From positions 1 through 38,819 of the forward strand of contig JAFURY010000079.1 of the NCBI GenBank assembly GCA_017480795.1: DNA of 38,819 bases, in the 5' to 3' direction. Of the stretch, positions 13,408 to 22,551 are shown piece after piece. The notes under the pieces were generated by a model. It worked only from the letters and a program-made list of their open reading frames with translations. It made no database searches and was not told where the DNA came from. Position 1 is the first letter of the stretch, and every line of letters starts with the position of its first letter. Made by a program: the position numbers and the translations under genes. Origin of the DNA: Succinivibrionaceae bacterium (lineage in GTDB: Bacteria; Pseudomonadota; Gammaproteobacteria; Enterobacterales; Succinivibrionaceae).

Positions 13408-13687
13408 GGGAAGCCTCCTCCTGCGGGTCGGCCTCGGCTTCCTCTTCGGCGCAGCCTTCCAAAGCGGCAATCTTGGCCTTCAGCTTTTCGATGGTGGCGT
13501 TCTTTTCGGCCAGCAGGGCAGCCATCGCCTCATCGTCTCGTTGCAATCCCTTCTGCAGGGCGGTCAGCGCCTCCACCGTGTTCTTGATGATGGTCAGGTT
13601 GCGATAGCCGCGCACCTGCACGCCGTTGTTCTCGTCGCCCAGATCGTGAACCAGGCCCGCGATGAGCTGATGCTTGTTCATGTCCAT
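13397..13687 (-). CDS. Small coiled-coil tail-operon protein (96 aa)
   Basis: Starts MDMNKHQLIAGLVHDLGDEN. A compact N-terminal part is followed by a coiled coil (MAALLAEKNATIEKLKAKIA) and a very acidic tail. Small proteins like this often follow Tal in Firmicutes siphophages. AAGGGG lies upstream of ATG 13687. No function is known to me. Confidence 0.72.
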   Translation of the reverse strand: MDMNKHQLIAGLVHDLGDENNGVQVRGYRNLTIIKNTVEALTALQKGLQRDDEAMAALLAEKNATIEKLKAKIAALEGCAEEEAEADPQEEASHED

Positions 13688-13705
13688 TCCAGATAGCCCC
13701 TTTCT

Positions 13706-16700
13706 TTAGCTGTTTTTGGTGTAATAGGTCGTGCTATCGGCGGTGCCAGCCTGGTAATAGGTGGCCGCCGTTCCAGCCTTGTAATAGATGGTGCCGCCAG
13801 AGGTCAGCTTTTTATAGGCCGCCTGGCTGGTACCCTGCGGAGTGAAGGATCCGCCGTCGCCTTTGTAGTAGGTGCCGGATGCGCCCAGCCGGATCGCGCT
13901 GGTGGCTTTGATCGGAGTCACGCTGTGCGATGTCCCGATGGGCGTCACCTTTACCGATGTGCCGCGCCCTGTGACAGTGCTTCCGTCGCCTTTGTAGTAG
14001 GTCGTCTTCGTTCCGGCATCATATCGGATAACAAAGCTGCCGCCGGGATTGGAGGTGTGAACCGAGTACCACGCGCCGGTGGGCGTTTCCGTACTGGCGT
14101 GCCACTTGTACCAATACTTCGTCCCGATTGGCGTGACTTCGACCGACGTACCGCGCCCAGTGACAGTGCTTCCGTCGCCTTTGTAGTACGCGGTCGCAGT
14201 CCCGGCCTCATAGTAGGTGGCGGCCGTTTCGGCCTCGTAATAGATCGTCCCTCCGGATGAAACGGATGGCCGCGCCGTCACACTGTCGCCTCGGTCGTAT
14301 TTCGTGCCGGATCCAGCGTTGTACAGAGTGACCGATGTTTCATCGATACGGATGGCGCTGGTGGCCAGGATCGGCGTCACGCTGACGGATGATCCCTGGG
14401 GCGTGACGGTCGCCGGGGAAAACTCGCCCTCACCCGCGGTCACGCCGGCGTCGTAGATGCTCTGGGTGTCATACCTCCCGATGGTCACGCCGCCCAGGTT
14501 CAGATTGATGCAGCGGTTGCTGTTGCTGCCATAGGTGCCGGCCTGCATGAGCAGGGAAGCGCTGGTGCCGTTGTTCCCATTGGAGCCGTCTGCCCGGATG
14601 GGGATAGTAGTGCGCGTGGATCCGGCAGCCACCGCGCCGTTCACGCTGTACGGAGCGCCCACAGAAACGGCGTTGTACACATCCGACGCATCCACAGTCA
14701 GCGCAGCGTAGGTGGTGCCGCTGGCGCTGCCGTAATGCAGGCCCACGCTGGTCTTATTATCATTCCAGCTCGTGCCGCCGGCCAGATACCAGGTATCGGC
14801 CTGGCTGGTGCCACTTTCCGGGGTCGGGGCGTCTGTTGTATAAGTGAAGGTGCGGTGATCCGGCGTTGCGCCGGTGGCCGCGTTGGCCGTGAAGGGGTTG
14901 ACCTTGACCGCGTTCCTTGCCGCCAGAACTCCGTTCTTGTAGGTGTTCGTGGCGGCAATATTAAAATTTGCGCTGCCCTCCGTGGAGGATGGCGCTCCAA
15001 GGGTGAGCACGATCTGCCCGTTCTGCTCCTCCGCGCTGATGGAATGGTAATGGTCCAGATTCACCGTGGTGCTGCTGTCGCCCAGGAAGTGCGCCTCGGC
15101 AATGCTGCCGCCCACGCCGCCCAGCACCAGGCCCTGTCGGTAATACTGGCTCCCGCGGTAGTACAGCGTGCCGCTGCCGCCGCTGGTGCCGCTGCCGATG
15201 CTCAGAGATCCCGCGCCCACCGTGCCGCCGTTCAGGTTATCGGCTACCACGGAATCGGAGTTGATCAGGGTGGCCTTGGTGGTGCCGGTTTTCAGGTTGG
15301 TGATCTCGCTGCTGACGGCGCTGATGGAATTACCGATCACCTGACCGTTCAGGTAGATCTTCCCGGCGTCGATCTGCACGGCGCTGCCATTGATGCCGTC
15401 AACGATGTTCCCGATGCGGATGCTGGCGCTCTGGCCGCTGCCGCTTACCACCAGATCGATGCGGTCGGATTCCTGGCTGATCTTGGAATACAGCGTCTCG
15501 TTCTGCCCCAAGGAATTCACGCCGGTCTTGCTCACCACCGATGAGATGCTGGTGGCGTTCTGGCTGATCTGGGAGTAGAGCGTCTCATCCTGCCCCAGGG
15601 AATCCACGCCAGTTTTCTGCACCAGGGAGGTGATGTCCGTTTCGGTTTGGGTGACGCGGCTGCCGATGGCCTCCTCGGCCCCGGATGCGCGTCCGACCTC
15701 CGTCGAAATGGCCTCGGCGTTTTGGGTGATCCGGCTGAACAGCGTCTCGTTCTGCCCCAGGGAATTCACGCCGGTCTTATTGGCCAGGGTGGTGATGTCG
15801 CTGGCCGTCTGCGTGATCTTGGTATACAGGGTTTCGTTTGCGCCCAGCTCGTTCACGCCGGTCTTCTGAACGATGGATGAGATCTGGTTGGCGTTGACCG
15901 TGATGTCGGCATACAGGCTTTGCACGCCTTCCACCAGGGAAAAGATACGCACGCCGCCCACGGCGTCCATATCAATGCCGGATTCGTACAGCGTCAGCAC
16001 GCCGGTGCCATCCAGGGCCTCGCCGTAATACTTCACGTGCTGGCTCCAGGTGGTTAGCTCCTTCGCGCTGGCCCCGCCGCGGGCAGCGCCGCGAGCACTG
16101 GCAGCCGCCGCGCTGGCGGCCTTCTGGGCGCTGGAGATGTTCTCCGAAAACTTCGGCAGGGTGTTCGCCAGGCTCACGGTCACCCGCTCCGGCTCCCGCA
16201 GGAAATTCGGATAGGTGACGGAAACCACGCGCTCCTGGAAGGTGTGGCCATAGGCCGGCAGCGCCACCTGGCACAGGCGGCCGATGTCGTACTCATCCCA
16301 GGTATCGCCGGTCAGATCGGCCAGTTCCTCGCCGTCGATCTGAATCTGCACGCTGGGCGCGGCCCGGTTCTTCAGGAAAGCAGCCGCCCAGGCATCCGCG
16401 CTGGTATAGTGGTGCGCCTCCAGATCGTCCTTGGTATCGATATCCGCGGTCTTCACCACGATGCCCCACTCGGCCTGGGCCGCCGCGTTATCGTAGGTGC
16501 GGATGGCACTGTCGGTGGATGTGACCGAGGTGTCCTCGTCCTGCACCTTCACATTGACGGACAGGATCAGCCGCGTGCAAAGGTCGGCGTCGTTGTAGGT
16601 GACCGACGCGCTGCGCACGTTCCGGGTCAGCCGGAATTCCGAACTGACCGCCTGGTTCTTGGCTACATAGTTGATCACCCACGGGAAAGAGCTTTGATCG

Positions 16701-17185
16701 TAGGTGAAGTAATAGTCGCCGCCCTCCTCCACCAGCTCCTCCAGCAGCGAGGACAGGCGGTCGTAGTTGATGGATTTCTCATAGTTGGCCGTGTCCGCGC
16801 AGGTGCCAAGCACCCACGGCTTCTGGCCATTGATGAGCTGGGTCTGCTGGTTCAGCAGCTGGGTGAGGAACTGCGCCTTGGTGCCGGAAAAATCGGTCTG
16901 CGCTGCCCAGACGGAATCACTCAGGATGTCGATGCCGTGCAGCAGCGTCAGGTCGATCTGCTTGTCGTAGGTTTGGGAGATATTTGTCACCCGAAAAACG
17001 CCCGCAGCGCCGCGCCTGGTGTAGATGCGGATCCAGTCATGGATACCCACAAGGGGCGCATCCTCGGCCAGGGTGAGCGTGGCCTCGCTGGAGCCTACCA
17101 TCTTTAGCGTCACGCTGCCGCTTGTGGGCTGCAGGCGCTCGACCTCCTGAAGGGACGCATTCAGCAGGGACGGTCTCCGAATCAT
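13706..17185 (-). CDS. Tail-associated protein (Tal/ReqiPepy6 Gp37-like), repetitive C-terminus
   Basis: A 1159-aa protein at the Tal position after Dit. Residues 1-350 form the baseplate-hub part (gp27-like fold expected; Gp37-like start with SSEATLTLAEDAPLVGIHDW). About 430-577 holds repeats of roughly 32 residues with the core K-T-G-V-N-S-L-G-Q-N-E-T-L-Y, probably trimeric coiled coil. The C-terminal 205 residues are Tyr/Gly/Thr-rich repeats such as TYYKGDGSTVTGRGTSVKV. I see no clear peptidase motif. ATG 17185 overlaps the Dit stop as ATGA; GTG 17191 is the alternative. It likely forms the tail tip spike. Confidence 0.87.
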   Translation of the reverse strand: MIRRPSLLNASLQEVERLQPTSGSVTLKMVGSSEATLTLAEDAPLVGIHDWIRIYTRRGAAGVFRVTNISQTYDKQIDLTLLHGIDILSDSVWAAQTDFSGTKAQFLTQLLNQQTQLINGQKPWVLGTCADTANYEKSINYDRLSSLLEELVEEGGDYYFTYDQSSFPWVINYVAKNQAVSSEFRLTRNVRSASVTYNDADLCTRLILSVNVKVQDEDTSVTSTDSAIRTYDNAAAQAEWGIVVKTADIDTKDDLEAHHYTSADAWAAAFLKNRAAPSVQIQIDGEELADLTGDTWDEYDIGRLCQVALPAYGHTFQERVVSVTYPNFLREPERVTVSLANTLPKFSENISSAQKAASAAAASARGAARGGASAKELTTWSQHVKYYGEALDGTGVLTLYESGIDMDAVGGVRIFSLVEGVQSLYADITVNANQISSIVQKTGVNELGANETLYTKITQTASDITTLANKTGVNSLGQNETLFSRITQNAEAISTEVGRASGAEEAIGSRVTQTETDITSLVQKTGVDSLGQDETLYSQISQNATSISSVVSKTGVNSLGQNETLYSKISQESDRIDLVVSGSGQSASIRIGNIVDGINGSAVQIDAGKIYLNGQVIGNSISAVSSEITNLKTGTTKATLINSDSVVADNLNGGTVGAGSLSIGSGTSGGSGTLYYRGSQYYRQGLVLGGVGGSIAEAHFLGDSSTTVNLDHYHSISAEEQNGQIVLTLGAPSSTEGSANFNIAATNTYKNGVLAARNAVKVNPFTANAATGATPDHRTFTYTTDAPTPESGTSQADTWYLAGGTSWNDNKTSVGLHYGSASGTTYAALTVDASDVYNAVSVGAPYSVNGAVAAGSTRTTIPIRADGSNGNNGTSASLLMQAGTYGSNSNRCINLNLGGVTIGRYDTQSIYDAGVTAGEGEFSPATVTPQGSSVSVTPILATSAIRIDETSVTLYNAGSGTKYDRGDSVTARPSVSSGGTIYYEAETAATYYEAGTATAYYKGDGSTVTGRGTSVEVTPIGTKYWYKWHASTETPTGAWYSVHTSNPGGSFVIRYDAGTKTTYYKGDGSTVTGRGTSVKVTPIGTSHSVTPIKATSAIRLGASGTYYKGDGGSFTPQGTSQAAYKKLTSGGTIYYKAGTAATYYQAGTADSTTYYTKNS
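13957..14198. repeat. Direct repeat in the tail-tip gene
   Basis: Two copies of a roughly 55-bp segment, 13957-14010 and 14140-14193, about 183 bp apart, differ at only a few bases and encode TYYKGDGSTVTGRGTSVKV-type units. They lie within a wider run of degenerate Tyr-Tyr-x-A/G repeats to 13706. In-frame recombination between copies could change the tip length. Confidence 0.7.
15470..15885. repeat. Tandem degenerate repeats in the tail-tip gene
   Basis: Five related segments, spaced about 90-195 bp, each containing the minus-strand coding version of KTGVNSLGQNETLYSKI. They are protein-level repeats of a shaft region. Spacing and coding character rule out CRISPR. Confidence 0.75.
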
Positions 17186-17946
17186 GCCCACCGCCCCCTC
17201 ACGTTAAAAGTCACCTGGCAGGCGGTGTTCGCCGTGAAGCTCACCGCCGCGTTGCCGGGCTGTGCCAGAAAGTCGTCCACGCTGGCCGCGCTGCGGTGGG
17301 ATAGCTGGCTAGCGCCGTTGTACAGGATGGCAAGGTCATCCCGGCTGTCCCGCGCAAAGGTCAGAATGCCGTTCCTGGCTACATTCAGCCCGGTGAGGGC
17401 AATCTGCTGCCCGGCCACCGTGGCCGTGAAGCTGGTCAGCGCCGCGCCCGTGGGCTTGATGTTCAGGCCCACCGGCGTCTGCACCGTGCCGGGGATCAGC
17501 AGCGTGCCGCTGCCGCTGGAGCCGCTGATGGCGATACCGCTGTTCAGGGCGTCCTCCCAATACGGCACAGCATGGGCGGTAAACTCCACGCGCAGGTTGG
17601 CGGTATAGTCCCGCACCTCGCCCAATGTGGGCTCCGCGCTGCAGGAAACCAGCAGCCGACGGCCTGGATGGTTGGAAAGCTCCAAAACGCTGCCATGCGC
17701 CCAGGCAGCCAGCTGCTCCTGGATGCGGGATCTTCCCGCCAGGTCAAAGCGCTCCTGGATAGCGGCCTCGATGGCCACGCGCAGCGACTGTCGCCGGGTG
17801 GAAATCAGGCGCTCGCCGTACCTCCCCGGCCGCTCGCCGGTGACGATCTCCAGCTGGGGCGGGTCTTCATGCACCTGCTGGATCAGGATCGCGCCCAGGG
17901 CAGACAGGGCCACCCCGTCCACCCATGCCTCAACGTGCCTCGGCAT
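17182..17946 (-). CDS. Distal tail protein (Dit)
   Basis: A 254-aa protein at the Dit place between tape measure and Tal. It begins MPRHVEAWVDGVALSALGAI, with an early beta domain containing RPGRYGERLISTRRQSLRVA, then a second, galectin-like beta domain (SGTLLIPGTVQTPVGLNIKP and following). Dit hexamers link the tail tube to the baseplate. Its stop overlaps the Tal start. Confidence 0.87.
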   Translation of the reverse strand: MPRHVEAWVDGVALSALGAILIQQVHEDPPQLEIVTGERPGRYGERLISTRRQSLRVAIEAAIQERFDLAGRSRIQEQLAAWAHGSVLELSNHPGRRLLVSCSAEPTLGEVRDYTANLRVEFTAHAVPYWEDALNSGIAISGSSGSGTLLIPGTVQTPVGLNIKPTGAALTSFTATVAGQQIALTGLNVARNGILTFARDSRDDLAILYNGASQLSHRSAASVDDFLAQPGNAAVSFTANTACQVTFNVRGRWA

Positions 17947-17953
17947 GGCCGGG

Positions 17954-20857
17954 TCACCTCCTTGTGGCGTTAATTTTTGCGCCGATTTTATCGTTCACGA
18001 TGGGAGCCATTACATCGCCTAGCACTTCCTCATCCAGCACCAGGGTCACGTGTACGGTGTCGGCTCCGACCGCCGTGCCGGCGGATCCGCGCCGGGCCGC
18101 TGCGGCAGAGCCGCCCTCCATGGCCACGCCACCAACGGTGAGCGCAGGCTGGCGGGTGGTAGCTCCAAGCATTACGCCCACGGCCCTGTTCACCGCGTCG
18201 GCGCTGCCCTCGATGCCCTCGGCAAAGCCCAGCCCGGTAAAAGAGCCCAGGCGTTCAAATACCTTAGAGGGCGAATGGATCTGCAGAGCGCTCTGTACGA
18301 TGTTCGTCACGCTCTGGGCCAGCCATCGGGCTGCGTTGATGGCCTCGTTGCCGCGTGCATAGATGCCGTTGGCAAGGCCCGCCGCCACGTTCCCGCCGAT
18401 GGCCTCAAACACGCGGGAAGGGGAGTGGCTGTCCAGCGTAGCCTCGGCCGCGTCAACCGCGCCCTGGGCCATATCGCCGGCAGCGCTGGAAGCCTCGCCT
18501 GCGCCCTCCTGAATGCCCTGAGCGTAACCTTCCGGCATATTCTTGCCGCCGGCCACATACCTGTCCCAAGCAGCATCCAGATCAGAAAAGATGGCGTCCA
18601 GCACCTCCTGGGCGTCGCTGTACTGCGTGGCGCTGCCCGCGCCAAAGCCGGATTCCTCATCGAAGTACGCGCCCAGCAGATCCTTCGTTCCCTGGCTCAA
18701 GCTGTCCAGGATGTCCTTGTTCTCCACCAGCTTGTCGATCAGTCCATACATGGATTCAATGCTTTCAGGCGTGGTGGATTCGTCCAGCGCCTCCTGCACC
18801 TCCATGATCTCGTCCATCGCGTCGGAGATCGTCTCCCCGATGTCGGACGCGGCCTGCTGGGTTTTGGGGTTGGCCAGAGATTCAGCCGCCTCCTGCATGA
18901 TCTGGTACAGTAGCTCTTCCTCCGCGCCGCCAGAAGCGCCCACGGCCTGCTGCCGCTGCAGCTTCAGTGCGGTCTTCCCGGAAAGGAAGGGATTATCCTC
19001 GGCCGCATCGTTCAGCGCGGCAGCCGTGTCCAGCGCTTTCTCGATGGCTTCGGTGTCGGCCAGCACACCCTGGCCGAAGATGTTGATCTTCTCGGTACTC
19101 ACGCCCAGGGCGTCCGCGGATTCATTCACCACCTGCAGCGCGGCATCGCCAGCCTCGCCAATCTCCTCGGCGGCCTCGGTGGCTTCTTCCCGAATGGCCT
19201 CCAGGTTCTCGGTGACTTCCTTCCGCAGCTGATTGTCAGCAATGACCGCCGGCGTGACCGCAGCGGCCACCACAGCGGCAGGCACGCCCACGCCATAGAG
19301 GGCAAAGTCAGCAGCCGCGCTGGTGCCTACAGCACTTGCGGCAGTTTTTCCAGCGGCTCCTGCGCCAGACGCGACCGGCGTGGGCGTCGTAGGTGTCGTT
19401 CCGTTGCCGCCGCCATTGAAAAGCGTCTGCAGCTTACTGAGCGGTGTCGCCTTCAGCAGCTGCATAAACAGCAGGATCTCCTTTGTGGCCTTCAGCCCGG
19501 CCCAGGCGATAGCTATACCCTCGATGATGCCCTTCACCACTTCGCCGTTCTGGCTGATCCAGTCCATCGCGCTGGTGAAGTTTTCCACCGCCGTCTTGGC
19601 CGTGTCCACGATGCTGGCAAAGGTTCCCTTGCCGTTATCGTCGCCCAGGAAGGAAGAGATCACGCCGGACAGCGCCTCGTTCAGCTCCTTCAGCGCGGCC
19701 TGGCCTTCCTCGCTTTGGACAAACTCATCCAGCGCCGTGATTGCAGTACTCATCGCCTGCGCAACCTCGTTGAACGTAGGAGCCAGCGCCGCCAGGGTGT
19801 CGAATTTCAGCTTGTCAAACCTTGACCCCAGATCCTCGATGTTATCGTTCATCTGGCCCATGGCTTCCACATCCTTATTGCTGACAACAGCAACACTCAT
19901 ACCCTGCTCGGCCATCTCTTTATAAGCTGCGCTGCCGGCGGTAATCAGTGGGTTCAGTTTACGCCAATCGTTACCAAATAGACGCATCGCCTCGGCCGAT
20001 CTGGTTCCTTCGTCCGCAATATTGTGCAGATAATCAATGGTATCCCAGAAAATATCCTTGCCTTGACGCATATTGCCACTGGTGTCCATAATGGCAATTC
20101 CGGCCTTGGCCATGCTTCCGGCATATTCATAGAAAGCATCGCCTTCCTGGGCCAGCTTGTTATCAATATCCTTCCAGGAGCGCACGATGTCATCAACGCT
20201 CGTATCAATAAACTTGGAAGCATACATCCAGCTTTGATAGGTCTCAGGATCCACGCCTGCCTGGTTGGCGGCGGTAGCAATGCCATCGGCCCAGGTGGAC
20301 GCATCCACGCCCATCTCCCAAACGGCCTTCGCGGCCTTGGCTGCCGCCTTAACGACAGCCTCAATCTTGCTGGTAATTCCATCAATGGCATTGATTACGT
20401 TCTGCAGGTTTACGCCTTTTGCGACCTCTTCCATGGTGGACTGCATAGCCTGGCCGGCCTCGTCAGTCTTCCCGAAGGCTTGCTCTTCCTCGCCCAGTTC
20501 GGTGCCGACCTTATCCAGTCTGGTCTGCATATTATAGAGGGCAGTCTTTGCGTTATTCAGCTTGGTGCGCCAGGTCTGTACCTGCTTGGAGTTTTTATCC
20601 ACGCCGTTCTTGGTCAGATCTGCAAGGGCGTCCTCCGCAGCCTTCACGGCCCTCTTTTGATTCTCGATCTGCTCCTTCAGGATGCGGGCCTGATCGGCAG
20701 CGTACTGCTGCGCGTCCCCGGTGGCCTCAAACTGGGCCTTTGCCAGCTTCTCCTCGGAGTTAAGCACCTTGATCGCGTTGGCGGCATCCGTCATGGCGCG
20801 TTTGTATTCCTGCTCGCCCTCCAGCTTGAATCTGGTCTTGATTTCCCGCGTGGCCAT
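17954..20857 (-). CDS. Tail tape measure protein
   Basis: A 967-aa protein starting MATREIKTRFKLEGEQEYKR. The first 130 residues are coiled coil, followed by long helical regions and a hydrophobic, Ala/Val-rich segment around residues 500-545 that may enter the host membrane. The C-terminus has two copies of the S-H-S-P-S-R-V-F-E / I-H-S-P-S-K-V-F-E motif typical of tape measure proteins. Its length should set a tail of roughly 145 nm by the usual 1.5 Å per residue rule. ATG 20857 is preceded by AAGGGGTGAGGG. Confidence 0.95.
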   Translation of the reverse strand: MATREIKTRFKLEGEQEYKRAMTDAANAIKVLNSEEKLAKAQFEATGDAQQYAADQARILKEQIENQKRAVKAAEDALADLTKNGVDKNSKQVQTWRTKLNNAKTALYNMQTRLDKVGTELGEEEQAFGKTDEAGQAMQSTMEEVAKGVNLQNVINAIDGITSKIEAVVKAAAKAAKAVWEMGVDASTWADGIATAANQAGVDPETYQSWMYASKFIDTSVDDIVRSWKDIDNKLAQEGDAFYEYAGSMAKAGIAIMDTSGNMRQGKDIFWDTIDYLHNIADEGTRSAEAMRLFGNDWRKLNPLITAGSAAYKEMAEQGMSVAVVSNKDVEAMGQMNDNIEDLGSRFDKLKFDTLAALAPTFNEVAQAMSTAITALDEFVQSEEGQAALKELNEALSGVISSFLGDDNGKGTFASIVDTAKTAVENFTSAMDWISQNGEVVKGIIEGIAIAWAGLKATKEILLFMQLLKATPLSKLQTLFNGGGNGTTPTTPTPVASGAGAAGKTAASAVGTSAAADFALYGVGVPAAVVAAAVTPAVIADNQLRKEVTENLEAIREEATEAAEEIGEAGDAALQVVNESADALGVSTEKINIFGQGVLADTEAIEKALDTAAALNDAAEDNPFLSGKTALKLQRQQAVGASGGAEEELLYQIMQEAAESLANPKTQQAASDIGETISDAMDEIMEVQEALDESTTPESIESMYGLIDKLVENKDILDSLSQGTKDLLGAYFDEESGFGAGSATQYSDAQEVLDAIFSDLDAAWDRYVAGGKNMPEGYAQGIQEGAGEASSAAGDMAQGAVDAAEATLDSHSPSRVFEAIGGNVAAGLANGIYARGNEAINAARWLAQSVTNIVQSALQIHSPSKVFERLGSFTGLGFAEGIEGSADAVNRAVGVMLGATTRQPALTVGGVAMEGGSAAAARRGSAGTAVGADTVHVTLVLDEEVLGDVMAPIVNDKIGAKINATRR

Positions 20858-20868
20858 TCCCTCACCCC

Positions 20869-21410
20869 TTAGTCATAGATCGTTGGTTTTTTGCGCCGGA
20901 TCCCATGCTCCGCATCGTCATAGCGCAGGCGCATCACATACAGGTCGCAGATCAGCCCCGGCGGCATAGCGCCCATTTCCCCAAAGAGCAGCCCCGCCGT
21001 CAGGCCATAGTGCAGCACCAGGCGGTATGTCAGCCGCCCGTCGCTTCTTTTTTTTTGATTTCTTCCAGCACCTCGTCGGTCTCCTCCGGCGAATCTTCCT
21101 CGGTCTCCATGCGCAGCCCCTCGGCCAGGGCGTTCAGCACGGTGATCTGGATCTTGGCAATGCGAAGGGGAGCCGGGGAGATGTGGCTACCAAACCAGGC
21201 CCTATCCACATCCAACGTGCGGCCCTCCAGCAGCTCGCCCTGCTGAGCCATGATGGTGATGATGTCCAGCAGGCCGTCCGGCGTTTTCACGCGATCCGAA
21301 ATGGTCGCCAGGTCAAAGTCCGGCAGCGTCTCCTGCATCATGCACATCGCGTCCAGGGTAAAGGCCAGGGCAAAGGTGCGCTTGCCGATCTTCAGCTGTA
21401 CGGTTTTCAT
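20869..21410 (-). CDS. Frameshifted tail assembly chaperone (gpGT-like)
   Basis: Reads the first 121 codons of the chaperone gene, then shifts -1 at a nine-A run and continues for 59 codons (RSDGRLTYRLVLHYGLTAGL) to a TAA at 20869-20871, giving about 180 aa. The downstream part has no good start of its own, and it occupies the T position just before the tape measure, as in lambda gpG/gpGT. The extension has the usual features: a short helical segment that ends basic (RRKKPTIYD). It would coat the tape measure during tail assembly. Confidence 0.85.
21030..21410 (-). CDS. Tail assembly chaperone (gpG-like), unshifted product
   Basis: A 126-aa protein, MKTVQLKIGKRTFALAFTLD then a helical body and an acidic end (EDSPEETDEVLEEIKKK), which stops five codons after the slip site. 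It lies between the major tail and tape measure genes, where the G-type chaperone belongs. AAGGAGG precedes ATG 21410. A strong terminator lies between this gene and the major tail gene. Confidence 0.85.
   Translation of the reverse strand: MKTVQLKIGKRTFALAFTLDAMCMMQETLPDFDLATISDRVKTPDGLLDIITIMAQQGELLEGRTLDVDRAWFGSHISPAPLRIAKIQITVLNALAEGLRMETEEDSPEETDEVLEEIKKKEATGG
21048..21056 (-). other. -1 programmed frameshift slip site
   Basis: On the minus strand the coding sequence ATC-AAA-AAA-AAA-GAA contains nine A, which includes A-AAA-AAA-G. Slipping back one base opens a 59-codon extension into the T part. I could not judge whether a downstream RNA structure helps. Confidence 0.82.
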
Positions 21411-21429
21411 GTTTGCCTCCTTATACGGG

Positions 21430-21461
21430 AAAAACGCCCGCGCAGAATTACTCTGCGCGGG
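21430..21461 (-). terminator. Intrinsic terminator after the major tail protein gene
   Basis: On the minus strand CCCGCGCAGA and TCTGCGCGGG form a perfect 10-bp stem with a 5-base loop, followed by CGTTTTT. It lies 11 bp after the major tail protein stop and inside the structural operon, so it probably lowers expression of genes downstream relative to the major tail protein. Confidence 0.87.
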
Positions 21462-21471
21462 GTTTCAATGG

Positions 21472-22062
21472 TCAGGTGATCCCAGCCAGGCCGTTCAGCC
21501 AGGCGATGGCAGCCGCCTCGGTGGTGAAGATCGCCTTCTTGCGGAAAGCGCGAGCGCCGCTGCCGTCCACATCCAAGCCCAGGCAGCGGCCGGTGATGGT
21601 GGGCGTCTGCCACTCGATGCTCTCGCCCTTGGTGGCGCTCTCCTCGGATTCCTCAGAGAAAATCGCCTTGTAGACCCACACGGCCTGGTAGGAGGTCACG
21701 CCGTTCTTCCGGCGCACGCGGATGTAGCCCACGCCCACGTAGGGCGCGGCCGCGTCGGTGTCCACATACTCGGTGGACTCGCTCTGGCCAGAGCCGACGG
21801 TCTTCTCCTTCAGGCCCAGCATATAGACGCGCACGGCCTCTTCCAGATCGTCCAGGCCCATCTCCAAAGACATCGCGGTGATGCCGTTGTCGTCTTCCAC
21901 GATTACATCATCGCCATAGAGCGGGTTATTGTTGCGGGTGATGGTCAGGTTGCCGGCGATGGCATGACCGATCACCATGCCCGCCGTGTAGGTGGGCTCC
22001 GCACCAGCGGTGTGGCTGGCCAGCTTCGCAACAACGGGATGCCGCATACCGATGAAAGCCAT
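21472..22062 (-). CDS. Major tail protein
   Basis: A 196-aa protein, MAFIGMRHPVVAKLASHTAG, with a beta-rich body typical of phi13/TP901-type tube proteins (TITRNNNPLYGDDVIVEDDN; IRVRRKNGVTSYQAVWVYKA). It sits between neck genes and the chaperone genes. ATG 22062 has AAGGAG upstream. It is followed at once by an intrinsic terminator, which would raise its share of transcripts. Confidence 0.92.
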   Translation of the reverse strand: MAFIGMRHPVVAKLASHTAGAEPTYTAGMVIGHAIAGNLTITRNNNPLYGDDVIVEDDNGITAMSLEMGLDDLEEAVRVYMLGLKEKTVGSGQSESTEYVDTDAAAPYVGVGYIRVRRKNGVTSYQAVWVYKAIFSEESEESATKGESIEWQTPTITGRCLGLDVDGSGARAFRKKAIFTTEAAAIAWLNGLAGIT

Positions 22063-22077
22063 AATCTCAACTCCTTA

Positions 22078-22551
22078 TCATTTAATGGTTTTGTTGATGC
22101 CGCCGCCAGTGCTGCCACCAGCGTCGGCCACAGCAGGCACGCGGCCTGTTTCCAGGAACTCTCCCCACATCTGCTCCAGGCGCTCCTGCACCTTGGGGCC
22201 GGATTTCTCGTCCGCCTCGTCCACCCAATAGGTGGCCGGGATACGGCTGGTGCCGTAATTCAGAATAAAAGCCTTTTCTGCGTTCCGGGTTCCTTTAGCA
22301 TCGGTGCCCTGGGGATATACATCGCGGTACAGTGCGCCGCCGATGTTCTGCACGGGGTTCGGAAAGCCGATGCTCTCGATCATGGCCCCCGTGTCGCGCA
22401 GCTCGTGCGCCTCGGCACTCTCGCGCCAGGCGTCCCGAATCTCGATCACGGCAGCGTTCACCATCGCCTCGGCAATGGCCCCGCTGTCCTGGCCCATGCG
22501 CTGCATATCGCGAACAAGGTTGTCCAGCCCAGAGGTATCAAACCGCGCCAT
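22078..22551 (-). CDS. HK97 gp10-like tail component
   Basis: A 157-aa protein starting MARFDTSGLDNLVRDMQRMG. The family signature is visible: an N-terminal helix pair, then DTGAMIESIGF and a FILNYGTSR segment, as in HK97 gp10 neck/tail completion proteins. The start overlaps the previous stop (TAATG). It is in the correct place between tail-terminator-like and major tail genes. Confidence 0.88.
   Translation of the reverse strand: MARFDTSGLDNLVRDMQRMGQDSGAIAEAMVNAAVIEIRDAWRESAEAHELRDTGAMIESIGFPNPVQNIGGALYRDVYPQGTDAKGTRNAEKAFILNYGTSRIPATYWVDEADEKSGPKVQERLEQMWGEFLETGRVPAVADAGGSTGGGINKTIK

Noticed and set aside
13706-15885. Regular repeats that might be a CRISPR array
   Set aside because: Repeats lie within a continuous reading frame, are degenerate at DNA level, and have protein-level periodicity. 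There are no constant repeat/spacer lengths and no cas genes.
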